A DNA stretch of 64,000 nucleotides from assembly GCF_023349185.1 (NCBI RefSeq), contig NZ_JAKIKY010000010.1, positions 1 to 64,000 of the forward strand, read 5' to 3'. The stretch is from Shewanella aquimarina (GTDB lineage: Bacteria > Pseudomonadota > Gammaproteobacteria > Enterobacterales > Shewanellaceae). This document shows, in pieces, positions 19,245 through 26,909 of this stretch (position 1 is the first letter of the stretch; every line of letters begins with the position of its first letter). Both the position numbers and the translations under genes were made by a program. The notes under the pieces are model-generated. The model saw only the letters and a program-made list of their open reading frames with translations. It did no database searches and had not been told where the DNA came from.

Positions 19245-19463
19245 TTAATAGGGTCTGGGATTTGGGGTGATCACCCCAAGTCCCAGGGCAATCAACAGCA
19301 AGAGCACCACCAGCACAGAGAAGAGCACACGCCGCCCCAGATACTGACTCATGGGCGCCTTGCCCTCTCCCTTCACCAAGACAAATAAGGCCCGGCCAAG
19401 ATTAAAGATAATGAACACCAATAGCAGTACTAAGACGATCTTAAATAGCAGTATTTCGCTCAT
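19245..19463 (-). CDS. DUF2909 twin-transmembrane small protein
   Basis: A 72-residue protein with two membrane helices (about 5-30 and 46-64) joined by a short basic loop. It matches the DUF2909 family found beside oxidase genes in gammaproteobacteria; function unknown. It is the only minus-strand gene inside the oxidase cluster. Its ATG (CAT at 19461-19463) overlaps the surf1 ATG by two bases, and its ribosome site GGGAG lies inside surf1. A longer open frame upstream is antisense to surf1 and was not used. Confidence 0.8.
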   Translation of the reverse strand: MSEILLFKIVLVLLLVFIIFNLGRALFVLVKGEGKAPMSQYLGRRVLFSVLVVLLLLIALGLGVITPNPRPY

Positions 19464-20205
19464 GAAGGCTCCCACGGTTCGCGGTGGCACGATTTTTCTC
19501 GTTTTAGTTACTTTGCTGGTATTCACCATTCTGGTCAAGCTGGGACTGTGGCAGTTAGACAGGGCCGCCGAGAAACAGGCGCTGCAACAGGCGCTAACCC
19601 TCAAGCAGGCCGCCGCGCCGCTGGATTATCAGAGTCTGCTCGTCTTAGCCAAGCGCGGCTCCCTCACCGGCTATCGTCTGGAGGTCCAGGCGACACCTGT
19701 GGATGCCCCCATCATACTGCTGGATAACCAGGTATATGAGGGCCATGTCGGCTATCTGGCCTATCAGGTGATGCGTGTCGAAGCCGATGCGCCTTTGCTA
19801 ATGGTCGAACTCGGCTTCGTCGACAGTGGCCTAGACAGACAAAAGTTACCCCAAATAACACGAATGACTCAGACGGTGACATTAAGCGGGCGTGTCTATC
19901 AGAGGGCTAGTAACCCCTTGAGCCAACACCTACTGCCCGAAGTGGGCGATCCCATGCGAATTCAAAACCTTAACCTGACCGAGCTATCTCAGCAGCTAGG
20001 CATGCCGTTGGCCCCCGCCATACTGCAACCCGAGGCGATACCGGGCGGCGCACTGCCACATCCCTGGCTGCCGATCCCCATGAGTGCACAGAAACACCAG
20101 GGCTATGCCCTGCAGTGGTTCTCCATGGCGACCGTCTTTCTAATGCTCATGACTTACCTGCTGATATTTAAGAGGAAAAATAAGGAATCCAGTGAAAACA
20201 AATGA
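19462..20205 (+). CDS. SURF1-family oxidase assembly protein
   Basis: A 247-residue protein with two membrane helices enclosing a periplasmic domain. The N-terminal LVKLGLWQLDRAAEK and C-terminal HQGYALQWFSMA are SURF1 signatures. SURF1 assists heme A insertion into subunit I. The start at 19462 gives the usual short tail before the first helix, but its ribosome site is weak. An in-frame ATG at 19411 would add 17 residues and overlap the antisense DUF2909 gene more deeply. Confidence 0.88.
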   Translation: MKAPTVRGGTIFLVLVTLLVFTILVKLGLWQLDRAAEKQALQQALTLKQAAAPLDYQSLLVLAKRGSLTGYRLEVQATPVDAPIILLDNQVYEGHVGYLAYQVMRVEADAPLLMVELGFVDSGLDRQKLPQITRMTQTVTLSGRVYQRASNPLSQHLLPEVGDPMRIQNLNLTELSQQLGMPLAPAILQPEAIPGGALPHPWLPIPMSAQKHQGYALQWFSMATVFLMLMTYLLIFKRKNKESSENK

Positions 20206-20253
20206 GTGTCGTAACTTGTTGCGTAAAGACATCTGACCCTGTAGGTTAATCAA

Positions 20254-20280
20254 TAGGCACCTTGATAAATAGGGTGCCTA
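20254..20280 (+). other. Hairpin between surf1 and the CxxxC gene
   Basis: An 8-bp stem (TAGGCACC/GGTGCCTA) with an 11-base loop lies 50 bp after surf1. There is no T-run, so it is not a clear terminator. It may stabilise or attenuate the message within the operon. Confidence 0.4.
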
Positions 20281-20377
20281 CCCAGGTAAATGGTCACTTC
20301 CTAGCCGTCTCGGGGAGTTGATATTTTTCGGTGTCTGGCGCGCGCTAACCCATAAAATAATCAACCAGAGGATTAAG

Positions 20378-20929
20378 ATGAGATCCCCAAAGAGCCAAGG
20401 CGCAAAACCCCTAATTATCTTACTGCTGGTCTTTGTCTTGCCCGTGGCGGTAGCAAAACTAGTGCTGAGTCTGAACCTCTATCATGGCGGCGCCACCAAT
20501 AAGGGGGAGCTTCTGCCGCCCGACACAAACTATGCCCGCCTGGCCATGACCAATCCCATGCCCAAACACTGGCAGATGATCTACCTGCTTCCGGCACAAT
20601 GCGATCAGGCCTGTATGAACCGACTCTACATACTGCATCAGAGCCAGATCGCCCTGGGGCGAGACCAGCACAGGGTCAATCCCATTATATTATTGCAAGC
20701 TGACAGCGATCTCATGGCGCTGCAGGAGAGTGAGTTCGACTTCGCCACGGCCCAGGCCACCGAGGCGGTCAGCCAGATGCTGACCCGGGAGGAGATCATC
20801 ATAGTGGATCCGCTGGGTTCGCTGGTGATGCGCTACCCCCAGGTTGAAGATGAACAGGCCCAGCTGATGCTCGGCAAGGCATTGATCGCCGACTTAAGAA
20901 AGATGCTTAAACTGTCGAGGGTCGGCTAA
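20378..20929 (+). CDS. Membrane-anchored CxxxC protein of the oxidase operon (uncharacterised)
   Basis: A 183-residue protein of unknown function. One N-terminal helix (about 10-33) is followed by a predicted periplasmic domain. IYLLPAQCDQACMNRLY (C75, C79) resembles the SCO/thioredoxin-like copper motif FVGYTSCPDVCPTTL of the sco gene 2 kb downstream. The start at 20378 has an AGAGGA site; an earlier frame start 60 bases upstream lacks one. It overlaps ctaA by one base (TAATG). A redox or copper role in oxidase assembly is inference. Confidence 0.75.
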   Translation: MRSPKSQGAKPLIILLLVFVLPVAVAKLVLSLNLYHGGATNKGELLPPDTNYARLAMTNPMPKHWQMIYLLPAQCDQACMNRLYILHQSQIALGRDQHRVNPIILLQADSDLMALQESEFDFATAQATEAVSQMLTREEIIIVDPLGSLVMRYPQVEDEQAQLMLGKALIADLRKMLKLSRVG

Positions 20930-21912
20930 TGCAGATGACATCGGTACTGAAACTCACCTTAGTCTTTACCCTGTGCGTGATCTTGATGGGAGCCTACACC
21001 CGACTCTCGGACGCCGGCCTAGGCTGTCCCGACTGGCCGGGCTGCTACGGCATGATCAAGGTGCCCACCCAGAGCCACGAACTGGCCAAGGCACAGGACA
21101 GCTTTCCCGAACATACGGTAGAACCAGAGAAAGCCTGGCTGGAGATGATCCACAGGTATATTGCCGGCACCTTAGGCCTACTGGTCGCTTTCATCCTCTT
21201 CATCAGCTTCAGGCAGCCCGATGCCCCTAAGAAGCTTCCCAGCTTTATCGCCCTATTAATCCTGTTCCAGGCGGCGCTGGGGATGTGGACGGTCACCATG
21301 AAACTCATGCCCGTGGTGGTGATGTCCCACCTGATCGGCGGTTTCACCCTGATCTCCCTGCTATGGCTGCTCTACCTTAGAACCAAGCCACTGCGACTAC
21401 CCGGCGGCGAGCCCAGACTGAGAAAACTCGCCCCCTACGCACTCTTCTGCCTCGGCTTACTCGTGCTGCAGATCATCCTGGGCGGCTGGACCTCATCTAA
21501 CTATGCGGCAATGGCCTGCACCACACTGCCCATCTGCGAAGGGGACTGGGTAAGCAATCTCGACCCACTGCATGCCTTCTACCCCCTACATAAGACGGAA
21601 GGCAGCTATGAATTTGGCATACTCGACTACTCCTCCCGCATGACTATCCATGTGGCACACAGATTCGGTGCCATCATTACGGCGACAGCCCTGCTTTGGC
21701 TGGTCTACCGCATGATCAAACTGTCTCACTCTCAGCTGCTCAGACGCAGTGCCTGGGTGCTACTAGGCTTGTTGTGCCTACAGATAGCGCTTGGCATCAG
21801 CAATGTTGTGCTGCACCTCCCCTTGGGAGTTGCCGTATCCCATAACGCGGGCGCCGCACTCTTATTACTCACCCTGGTTTTCATCAACTACGCCCTGTGG
21901 CGTAAGGCATAA
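20929..21912 (+). CDS. ctaA: Heme A synthase CtaA/Cox15
   Basis: A 327-residue, eight-helix enzyme that oxidises the C8 methyl of heme O to a formyl group, giving heme A. Recognisable are the N-terminal GAYTRLSDAGLGCPDWPGCYG, the first His region EMIHRYIAG, and the second half with HVAHRFGAI and SHNAGAALLL. It overlaps the preceding gene by one base and is followed by ctaB after 12 bp, so heme O and heme A steps are adjacent. Confidence 0.95.
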   Translation: MQMTSVLKLTLVFTLCVILMGAYTRLSDAGLGCPDWPGCYGMIKVPTQSHELAKAQDSFPEHTVEPEKAWLEMIHRYIAGTLGLLVAFILFISFRQPDAPKKLPSFIALLILFQAALGMWTVTMKLMPVVVMSHLIGGFTLISLLWLLYLRTKPLRLPGGEPRLRKLAPYALFCLGLLVLQIILGGWTSSNYAAMACTTLPICEGDWVSNLDPLHAFYPLHKTEGSYEFGILDYSSRMTIHVAHRFGAIITATALLWLVYRMIKLSHSQLLRRSAWVLLGLLCLQIALGISNVVLHLPLGVAVSHNAGAALLLLTLVFINYALWRKA

Positions 21913-21924
21913 GGAGGCATCGCC

Positions 21925-22827
21925 ATGGCCAAACCTATGACTATCACCAAGCATGCCGTTACCCCTCTCCCCTGGCGCGCCTATCTGGAGATGACCAAGC
22001 CAAGGGTAGTCGCCCTGATGCTGTTGACCGTATTGGTCGGCATGTGCCTGGCGGTACCCGGCGCCGTACCGGTTCAACCCTTAATCGCCGGTCTAATTGG
22101 CATAGGCATGATGGCGGGGGCGGCCGCGGCCTATAACCATCTGATCGACCGCCGCATCGATGGCCTGATGGCCCGAACCTATAATCGACCATTACCTAAG
22201 GGGCGAGTCTCCATCACCAAGGCACTGACCTTTGCGACCGGTATGGCGATTCTCGGCTTTATGCTGCTCTACTGGGCCGTCAACCCGCTCACCGCCTGGC
22301 TCACCTTCGCCAGCCTCATAGGCTACGCGGTGATCTATACCGCCTATCTCAAGCGTGCCACGCCACAGAATATCGTCGTCGGCGGCCTGGCCGGAGCCAT
22401 GCCACCGCTGCTGGGTTGGACGGCGATAACCGGCGAGTTTCACGGCCATGCGCTGCTGTTAGTGATCATCATCTTCGCCTGGACGCCGCCCCATTTCTGG
22501 GCGCTGGCGATCCACAGACGCGCCGAGTATGCCAAGGTCGATGTGCCCATGCTGCCAGTAACTCACGGCGTCGAATTTACCAAGACCTGCATCCTGCTCT
22601 ACACGGTTTTACTGGCCCTGGCCTGTCTCTACCCTGTGCTCGTTGGCATGTGTGGTCCCCTCTATCTGGTGGGGTCTACCCTGTTAAGTTGTGGCTTTAT
22701 CTATAAGGCCTGGCAGCTCAAGTATAGAGACCAGCCGGGACTGGCGATGCAGGTGTTTCGCTTCTCCATCTACCACCTGATGCTGCTCTTCTTGCTGCTC
22801 TTGGTCGACCACTATCTCTGGAGCTAA
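21925..22827 (+). CDS. ctaB: Protoheme IX farnesyltransferase CtaB/CyoE
   Basis: A 300-residue UbiA-family membrane prenyltransferase that converts heme B to heme O. The metal-binding motif [21 protein letters not shown] is complete, and the second Asp region appears as [17 protein letters not shown]. It has the expected 7-9 helices. It provides the substrate for CtaA just upstream. Its stop is 2 bases before sco. Confidence 0.95.
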   Translation: MAKPMTITKHAVTPLPWRAYLEMTKPRVVALMLLTVLVGMCLAVPGAVPVQPLIAGLIGIGMMAGAAAAYNHLIDRRIDGLMARTYNRPLPKGRVSITKALTFATGMAILGFMLLYWAVNPLTAWLTFASLIGYAVIYTAYLKRATPQNIVVGGLAGAMPPLLGWTAITGEFHGHALLLVIIIFAWTPPHFWALAIHRRAEYAKVDVPMLPVTHGVEFTKTCILLYTVLLALACLYPVLVGMCGPLYLVGSTLLSCGFIYKAWQLKYRDQPGLAMQVFRFSIYHLMLLFLLLLVDHYLWS

Positions 22828-22829
22828 CG

Positions 22830-23465
22830 ATGAAGCCAATACTGGTCATCATTACCTTACTCATCTTCAGCGGCCTGGGGGCGATCGCGGCGGTTAACTA
22901 CACAGCTAAGCCCACGCCGCCCGAGTTGCTCACCAGCTATCGCTATCCCCAGCAGCGACCCTTGTCCCCCTTCGAGCTAACCGATCAGAATGGCAAGGCC
23001 TTTACCAACGACCAGCTTAAGCACAAGTGGAGCCTGTTCTTTGTGGGCTATACCTCCTGCCCGGATGTGTGCCCCACCACGCTTGGCAAACTGGCGGCGG
23101 CCTATCAACAGCTGGAAGGTGTGGTGGATCTGCAGGTGGTGTTTCTGTCGGTCGACCCTGCACGGGATACCCAGGCAAGGCTCAAAGATTACATCAACTT
23201 CTTTAATCCCAACTTCGTTGCAGTCACGGCGCCCCATAGCCAGTTGCTCCCGCTGACCCGGGAACTTGGCTTCGTCTATACCATGGTGGGCGAAGGCGAA
23301 AATTATCAGGTGGATCATAGCGCCTCCATGGTGCTCATCTCTCCCGACGGCACCCGAATGGCAACGATTAAGCCCACCAGCCTAGATCCTCGTCAGCTAC
23401 CTCAAATCCGCAACAAGCACCTCATTCACGATGTGATCGCCCTAGCGACCCACTATGGTGAGTAA
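22830..23465 (+). CDS. SCO1/SenC copper chaperone
   Basis: A 211-residue protein with one N-terminal membrane helix and a periplasmic thioredoxin-like domain. The copper ligands are C77 and C81 (SCPDVC) and H163 (VDHSASM). It delivers copper to, or keeps reduced, the CuA site of subunit II, whose cysteines are present in coxB. It is the last gene of the operon. Confidence 0.95.
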   Translation: MKPILVIITLLIFSGLGAIAAVNYTAKPTPPELLTSYRYPQQRPLSPFELTDQNGKAFTNDQLKHKWSLFFVGYTSCPDVCPTTLGKLAAAYQQLEGVVDLQVVFLSVDPARDTQARLKDYINFFNPNFVAVTAPHSQLLPLTRELGFVYTMVGEGENYQVDHSASMVLISPDGTRMATIKPTSLDPRQLPQIRNKHLIHDVIALATHYGE

Positions 23466-23479
23466 CAAAATCCTTCACT

Positions 23480-23503
23480 GTCGGCTCCCACACGGGAGCC
23501 GAC
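23480..23503 (+). terminator. Hairpin after the oxidase operon
   Basis: A perfect 10-bp stem GTCGGCTCCC/GGGAGCCGAC with a 4-base loop lies 14 bp after the sco stop. The T-run is poor, so termination may be partial or the hairpin may protect the 3' end. Confidence 0.55.
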
Positions 23504-23604
23504 TTAGTTAAAAAACTGTTATTTTTCAGGCAAGCCTCTTATTTACCGTCTATCTTTTGATCCTAGTGGAGTCTTAATGACAGGGATTGTAGAGGAGCCC
23601 CCCG

Positions 23605-23904
23605 ATGACCCAGAGTCCGATTCGCTTGGCGTCTGAGCTGACGATTCGTAACATCCAGCAGGTCCACCATGATATTGCCGAACAGCTCACCGCGTCTGAT
23701 ACCTTGAGTATCGACGCCAGCCAGTTGACCCGGGTCGATACCTCAGGTGCCCAGCTGCTCTACTTTTTGCATCACTATTGCCAAACGCACCACCACGCCA
23801 TCGAATGGACACCTCCCACCGAAGAGGTCGGGCATACCTTGGCCGAGTTGGGGCTCGACGCGGCACAGATCTTTGCGCTTGCTCAGGAGACAATTCAAGA
23901 ATGA
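23605..23904 (+). CDS. STAS-domain protein of the chemotaxis cluster
   Basis: A 99-residue single STAS domain, similar to anti-sigma-factor antagonists. The phosphorylation loop is seen in VDTSGAQLLYFL, with a Ser/Thr at the expected place. It is the first gene of the che operon and overlaps cheY by 4 bp. No partner switch kinase is encoded nearby, so it may interact with the CheA/CheW array or an anti-sigma kinase elsewhere (inference). Confidence 0.82.
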   Translation: MTQSPIRLASELTIRNIQQVHHDIAEQLTASDTLSIDASQLTRVDTSGAQLLYFLHHYCQTHHHAIEWTPPTEEVGHTLAELGLDAAQIFALAQETIQE

Positions 23905-24263
23905 AGAAAATACTCGCAGTGGATGATTCTGCCTCCATGCGCCAGATGGTGGGCTTTACCCTTAAGACGGCTGGATTCGAGGTTACCGAGGCCTGCAACG
24001 GTGACGAGGCGCTGACCCAGGCCAAGAGCCAGGACTATGACTTAGTGATCTCAGACGTCAACATGCCAGTGATGGACGGTATCACACTAATCCGTAACCT
24101 GCGCACCCTACCCAACTACAAGTTTACCCCTCTGCTGATGCTCACCACCGAATCGGGCAGCGACAAGAAGCAGGAGGGACGATCGGCCGGTGCCACCGGC
24201 TGGATAGTCAAACCCTTTAATCCCGACCAGTTGCTTGCCACGGTCAACAAAGTGTTACGTTAA
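23901..24263 (+). CDS. cheY: CheY-like chemotaxis response regulator
   Basis: A 120-residue single receiver domain. The acidic pair is in AVDDS (D8, D9), the phospho-acceptor is D52 (ISDVNMPVMDG), followed by the conserved Thr in LLMLTTESG and Lys in IVKPFNP. With no output domain it acts by binding the flagellar switch or another target. The start is chosen by the ATGA overlap with the STAS gene; a longer frame upstream is antisense-like sequence in the STAS gene. Confidence 0.93.
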   Translation: MKKILAVDDSASMRQMVGFTLKTAGFEVTEACNGDEALTQAKSQDYDLVISDVNMPVMDGITLIRNLRTLPNYKFTPLLMLTTESGSDKKQEGRSAGATGWIVKPFNPDQLLATVNKVLR

Positions 24264-24282
24264 TTTGATTGGATGGTGAGAT

Positions 24283-26301
24283 ATGGAAATCGATCTGAGT
24301 CAATTCAGCCAAGTCTTCTTCGAAGAAAGTCTCGAAGGCTTGGAAAGCATGGAATCAGAGCTGCTGAAATTAGATATCGCCGCGCCGGATCCAGAGGCGA
24401 TCAACACCATCTTTCGCGCCGCGCACTCCATCAAGGGCGGCAGCGCGACCTTCAGCTTTACCCAGGTTGCTAACTACACCCACCTGCTGGAGACATTACT
24501 CGACGAGATCCGTGACGGTCGCCGCGAGATGACCAGTCATCACCAGGACATCTTGCTGCTGTCGGTCGATCTGCTGCGCAACATGCTCGATGCCGTGATG
24601 CACCAGCAGACCTTCGATGATCCCATGCTCAGCGAACTTGAGCAGAAATTTGCCGCCGAGCTGAATCAGGTTCACTCGCCAGAGCAAACACCAAACGAAC
24701 CAGAGACGCCAGAGCTAACCACCTGGCAGATCACCTTCAAGGCGGGAACGGACATACTCAGGTACGGTAACGATCCCCTGTTGATGTTCAACGAGCTCAA
24801 CCTGTGTGGTGAGCTTGGGGTCGAGCTGCTGCCTCAGGAGATCCCCGACTTCACTCAGTATGACCCCGAGGCCTGCTATCTCACCTGGTCGCTCACCCTC
24901 ACCACTGACCAGCCCCTGTCCCGTCTCAAGGAAGCCTTCGAGTGGGTCGAGGATGAATGTGAAATCGATTATCAGGCGCATACGCAAGAGAGCGCAACAC
25001 CGCCAACCGAGGCTGAAGCCCCATCAGAGCCGGTTAGCCAAACCGATACACCAAACAAGGCTGCCAGCCCGGTAAAACCCAGCGTGGTGAGCAATAAGAA
25101 CCAAGATGCGGGTTCGATTCGTGTCAGCATCGAGAAGATCGATCTGCTGATCAACATGGTGGGCGAACTGGTGATCACCCAGGCCATGCTCGGCCAGATT
25201 GGTCAGCAGGAGGAGATGACACCTGAATCCTTCATCACCATGAAGCAGGGACTGGAGCAGCTGGCCAGCCACACCAGGGATCTGCAGGAGAGCGTCATGC
25301 AGATCCGCATGCTGCCCATCAGCTTTGCCTTTAACCGCTTCCCCCGGCTGGTGCGAGATATAGGTCAGCAACTGGGCAAGCAGGTGGAACTGATCCTCAA
25401 GGGGGAAGATACCGAGCTGGACAAGACGGTAATGGAGAAGATTGTCGACCCTATGGTGCACCTGGTGCGAAACTCCCTCGATCACGGTCTGGAGACTCCT
25501 GAGGTGCGTCGCCAGAAGGGTAAACCCGAGACAGGCACCCTCACACTGAATGCCTTCCATCAAGGCGGCAACATCATCATAGAGATCATCGATGACGGCG
25601 CCGGCCTCAACACCCAAAAGATCCTCGACAAGGCACGCGCCAAGGGGCTGATAGGCAGCGATGAAGAGCTCAGCGAAGAGGCCATTCACCAGCTTATCTT
25701 TAAACCCGGCTTCTCTACCGCAGAGACAGTCTCCGACCTCTCGGGACGAGGCGTCGGCATGGATGTGGTGCTGAGAAACATCCACGAACTCAACGGAACC
25801 ATAGAACTGAAATCCACCCAGGATAAGGGCAGCCGCTTTACCATACGCCTGCCGCTCACCCTGGCGATCCTCGACGGCCAGTTAGTCCGCATAGGCAGAC
25901 ACACCTATGTCGTGCCTCTAGTCGCGATCCATGAGTCACTCGAGGTGCCCACGGCCCACATCAATCGCCTGAGTGAAGAGCATGAGGTGGTTCGTCTACG
26001 GGACGAATATCTGCCAGTGCTCAAGGTCTACGAGGCCTTCAATCATGAGGCCGACGCCAAACAGATTAAAGATGGCCTGGTGATGGTGGTCGATGCCAAC
26101 AACGACAAGGTCGGACTCTTGGTCGACGAGCTTCTGTCTCAGCAGCAAGTCGTGATCAAGAGCCTGGAAGACAACTACAGCAAGGTGCCCGGCATCTCGG
26201 GGGCCACCATACTCGGCGACGGCACGGTTGCCTTGATCATAGATATTGCCGGATTAGTCGGCCTCGCGGGCATCAACAGCACCCAAGAGCACGCCGCCTA
26301 G
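24283..26301 (+). CDS. cheA: Chemotaxis histidine kinase CheA
   Basis: A 672-residue kinase. Domains in order are an HPt with the phosphorylated H48 (FRAAHSIKGG), a linker with a P2-like segment (about 145-235), a Pro/Ala/Glu-rich stretch, the dimerisation domain (about 270-335), the ATPase (NSLDHGLE, then SGRGVGMDVV), and a CheW-like domain (about 525-665). It passes phosphate to CheY and CheB of the same operon. Confidence 0.96.
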   Translation: MEIDLSQFSQVFFEESLEGLESMESELLKLDIAAPDPEAINTIFRAAHSIKGGSATFSFTQVANYTHLLETLLDEIRDGRREMTSHHQDILLLSVDLLRNMLDAVMHQQTFDDPMLSELEQKFAAELNQVHSPEQTPNEPETPELTTWQITFKAGTDILRYGNDPLLMFNELNLCGELGVELLPQEIPDFTQYDPEACYLTWSLTLTTDQPLSRLKEAFEWVEDECEIDYQAHTQESATPPTEAEAPSEPVSQTDTPNKAASPVKPSVVSNKNQDAGSIRVSIEKIDLLINMVGELVITQAMLGQIGQQEEMTPESFITMKQGLEQLASHTRDLQESVMQIRMLPISFAFNRFPRLVRDIGQQLGKQVELILKGEDTELDKTVMEKIVDPMVHLVRNSLDHGLETPEVRRQKGKPETGTLTLNAFHQGGNIIIEIIDDGAGLNTQKILDKARAKGLIGSDEELSEEAIHQLIFKPGFSTAETVSDLSGRGVGMDVVLRNIHELNGTIELKSTQDKGSRFTIRLPLTLAILDGQLVRIGRHTYVVPLVAIHESLEVPTAHINRLSEEHEVVRLRDEYLPVLKVYEAFNHEADAKQIKDGLVMVVDANNDKVGLLVDELLSQQQVVIKSLEDNYSKVPGISGATILGDGTVALIIDIAGLVGLAGINSTQEHAA

Positions 26302-26329
26302 GGAACCAAATGAAAAGGGAGATTCATCC

Positions 26330-26887
26330 ATGACACAGGCAGATGAAGCAGGCATCACACTCACCGCCAAAGACGATGCCAGCGACCAGTATCTAACTTT
26401 CATCATGGCCGATGAGGAGTATGGCGTCGACATTCTCTCGGTACAGGAGATACGAGGCTGGGAGCCCACGACCGTCATTCCCAACTCCCCGGGCCATGTC
26501 AAAGGGGTGATCAACCTGCGCGGCACCATAGTGCCCATCATAGATCTGCGGCAGAGATTCGGTATCGCCAGCCTGGACTATGGCCCCACGACTGTGGTGA
26601 TCGTCATCAAGGTCTGCGTCGGCGACGAACACAAGGTGATCGGCATAGTGGTCGATGCCGTCTCCGATGTCTTCAGCGTCAATCACAAGGATCTTCGCGA
26701 TGCTCCTGACTTTGGCGAAGAGACAGATCTCACCTTCATCAAGGGACTCGCCAATCTGGCGGACAAGATGGTCATCCTTTTGGATATCGACACCCTACTA
26801 AGCAGCGAGGTGTTGCCTGAGGCCGCCCAACTGTCAAACATCATCAATAATATCGACGCTGCATCGACACAGGCTGTCAGCGCCTAA
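26330..26887 (+). CDS. cheW: Chemotaxis coupling protein CheW
   Basis: A 185-residue CheW-fold protein linking receptors to CheA. The conserved pattern is [28 protein letters not shown] and [11 protein letters not shown]. It is slightly longer than E. coli CheW (167). It sits between cheA and its cognate receptor gene. Confidence 0.95.
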   Translation: MTQADEAGITLTAKDDASDQYLTFIMADEEYGVDILSVQEIRGWEPTTVIPNSPGHVKGVINLRGTIVPIIDLRQRFGIASLDYGPTTVVIVIKVCVGDEHKVIGIVVDAVSDVFSVNHKDLRDAPDFGEETDLTFIKGLANLADKMVILLDIDTLLSSEVLPEAAQLSNIINNIDAASTQAVSA

Positions 26888-26909
26888 ACCGGCAAGAGAG
26901 GAACAGAGA

